Part shown: positions 11,479 to 11,966 of the stretch, piece by piece | Layout: every line of letters starts with the position of its first letter | Position numbering within the stretch: the first letter of the stretch is position 1 | Translations under genes and position numbers: made by a program | NCBI GenBank assembly: GCA_964642815.1 | Contig: CAZXSA010000155.1 | Location: forward strand, 1 to 11,966 | Length of the DNA stretch: 11,966 nucleotides | Source of the DNA: JAAYCU01 sp964642815 | GTDB taxonomy: Bacteria; Planctomycetota; Phycisphaerae; UBA1845; PWPN01 | Direction: 5' to 3' | The notes under the pieces: model-generated | Databases searched by the model: none | What the model was told of the DNA's origin: nothing | Seen by the model: only the letters and a program-made list of their open reading frames with translations

Positions 11479-11966
11479 ATGACTTCACGAACAGGGATGT
11501 TCGCCATCTTATTGCTGGCGGCGGGGTGCCGTACCCCCCACGATTCGATCAACGCGATCATCGAGCGTCAGAGCCGCGCCTTGGAGGAAATGCCCAGCGA
11601 GGCGCGGGCCCGTCTCTTCGATCCGAACAGGACAGCTACCACCCGACCCGCGGAGGAGCTGTTGGAGGGCAACCTGTTGACCCTGGAGGAGGCCCGAGAG
11701 ATCGCCTTGAAGGCCAATCCGGATATTCAGGCGGCCCAGGCGCGGCTGGAGGCCGCACTGGCCCGGATTACCGAAGCCCGATCTTTTTATTTCCCCAAAG
11801 TCAATGTCACCCATCAGTCAAGCCGGACCTTTCTGATACCCAACCGACAAAGCACTTATCGTATGCCTTATTCCATGGGGTATTACCTGCCACAACTCTC
11901 CAGCAACATGTCGCTGATCGATTTGATTAATACCTTTTACGGCCCGCTCAGCGGGGCCTTGTTCGG
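11479..11966 (+). CDS. TolC/OprM-type outer-membrane efflux lipoprotein, N-terminal part, runs off the right edge
   Basis: ATG 11479 is preceded by GGGAG at six bases; the frame is open for 162 codons to the window end. It starts with a short signal peptide and a lipobox, LLLAAGC, placing the lipidated cysteine at residue 17, so the mature protein is anchored in the outer membrane. After a 45-residue linker comes LTLEEAREIALKANPDIQAA (67-86) and then an alpha-helix ending EARSFYFPKVNV, the typical first repeat of the outer-membrane efflux protein family in which a trimer forms a channel-tunnel. It begins 94 bp after the RND stop with no strong terminator between, and so is the third part of the tripartite pump. 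The C-terminal two thirds lie outside the window, so completeness cannot be judged. Confidence 0.9.
   Translation, partial: MTSRTGMFAILLLAAGCRTPHDSINAIIERQSRALEEMPSEARARLFDPNRTATTRPAEELLEGNLLTLEEAREIALKANPDIQAAQARLEAALARITEARSFYFPKVNVTHQSSRTFLIPNRQSTYRMPYSMGYYLPQLSSNMSLIDLINTFYGPLSGALF

Noticed and set aside
11448..11930. Plus-strand 160-codon frame overlapping the outer-membrane lipoprotein
   Set aside because: A different frame from the one carrying the lipobox and the outer-membrane efflux signature; product is Gly/Arg/Pro-rich without family pattern.
1..11966. CRISPR arrays, tRNA genes, transposases, integrases
   Set aside because: No regularly spaced repeats, cloverleaf-like sequences or transposase/integrase motifs were seen on either strand.

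Overview
The window reads as chromosomal DNA from a GC-rich, Gram-negative-type (diderm) bacterium. It encodes a complete RND efflux pump with an outer-membrane partner lipoprotein, which needs two membranes. The mix of a Cache-HAMP-SpoIIE phosphatase, an FGE/SUMF1-type domain protein, proline-rich and coiled-coil orphans, and long regulatory gaps is reminiscent of Planctomycetota or a related PVC lineage. No phylogenetic marker gene is present, so this placement is an inference with low confidence.

Layout from left to right. (1) Positions 1-2025, minus strand: three genes read leftwards as a probable operon, consisting of a proline-rich linker protein (182 aa), a long coiled-coil protein (293 aa) and the N-terminal 160 residues of an FGE-sulfatase-domain protein that leaves the window at base 1. 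(2) Positions 2026-2451: a divergent regulatory gap with two hairpin-forming dyads around a possible minus-strand promoter, a purine-rich tract, and a 13-bp direct repeat whose second copy supplies the ribosome binding site of the next gene. (3) Positions 2452-2886, plus strand: a 144-aa protein of unknown function. (4) Positions 2895-4088: the most unusual part. A minimal nucleotidyltransferase / HEPN gene pair (toxin-antitoxin type) sits between two 95-bp direct repeats that differ at only two positions. One repeat is the real 3' end of the phosphatase gene. The other is an isolated copy of that 3' end, lying before the pair. This resembles a small cassette inserted at a gene 3' end with duplication of the target, or the scar of a tandem gene duplication. 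(5) Positions 3987-6161, minus strand: a 724-aa membrane-bound RsbU-like serine phosphatase with an extracytoplasmic double-Cache sensor, HAMP linker and SpoIIE/PP2C catalytic domain. (6) Positions 6162-6712: a divergent, locally AT-rich regulatory region with several dyads. (7) Positions 6713-11966, plus strand: an efflux operon of membrane fusion protein, RND transporter and TolC-type outer-membrane lipoprotein (cut by the right edge).

The phosphatase and the pump are transcribed away from each other from the same 0.55-kb region. The phosphatase probably turns an external chemical signal into dephosphorylation of an anti-sigma-antagonist-type partner, which is not encoded here. The pump exports an unidentified substrate across both membranes. 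No tRNA, rRNA, CRISPR array, transposase or integrase is visible.
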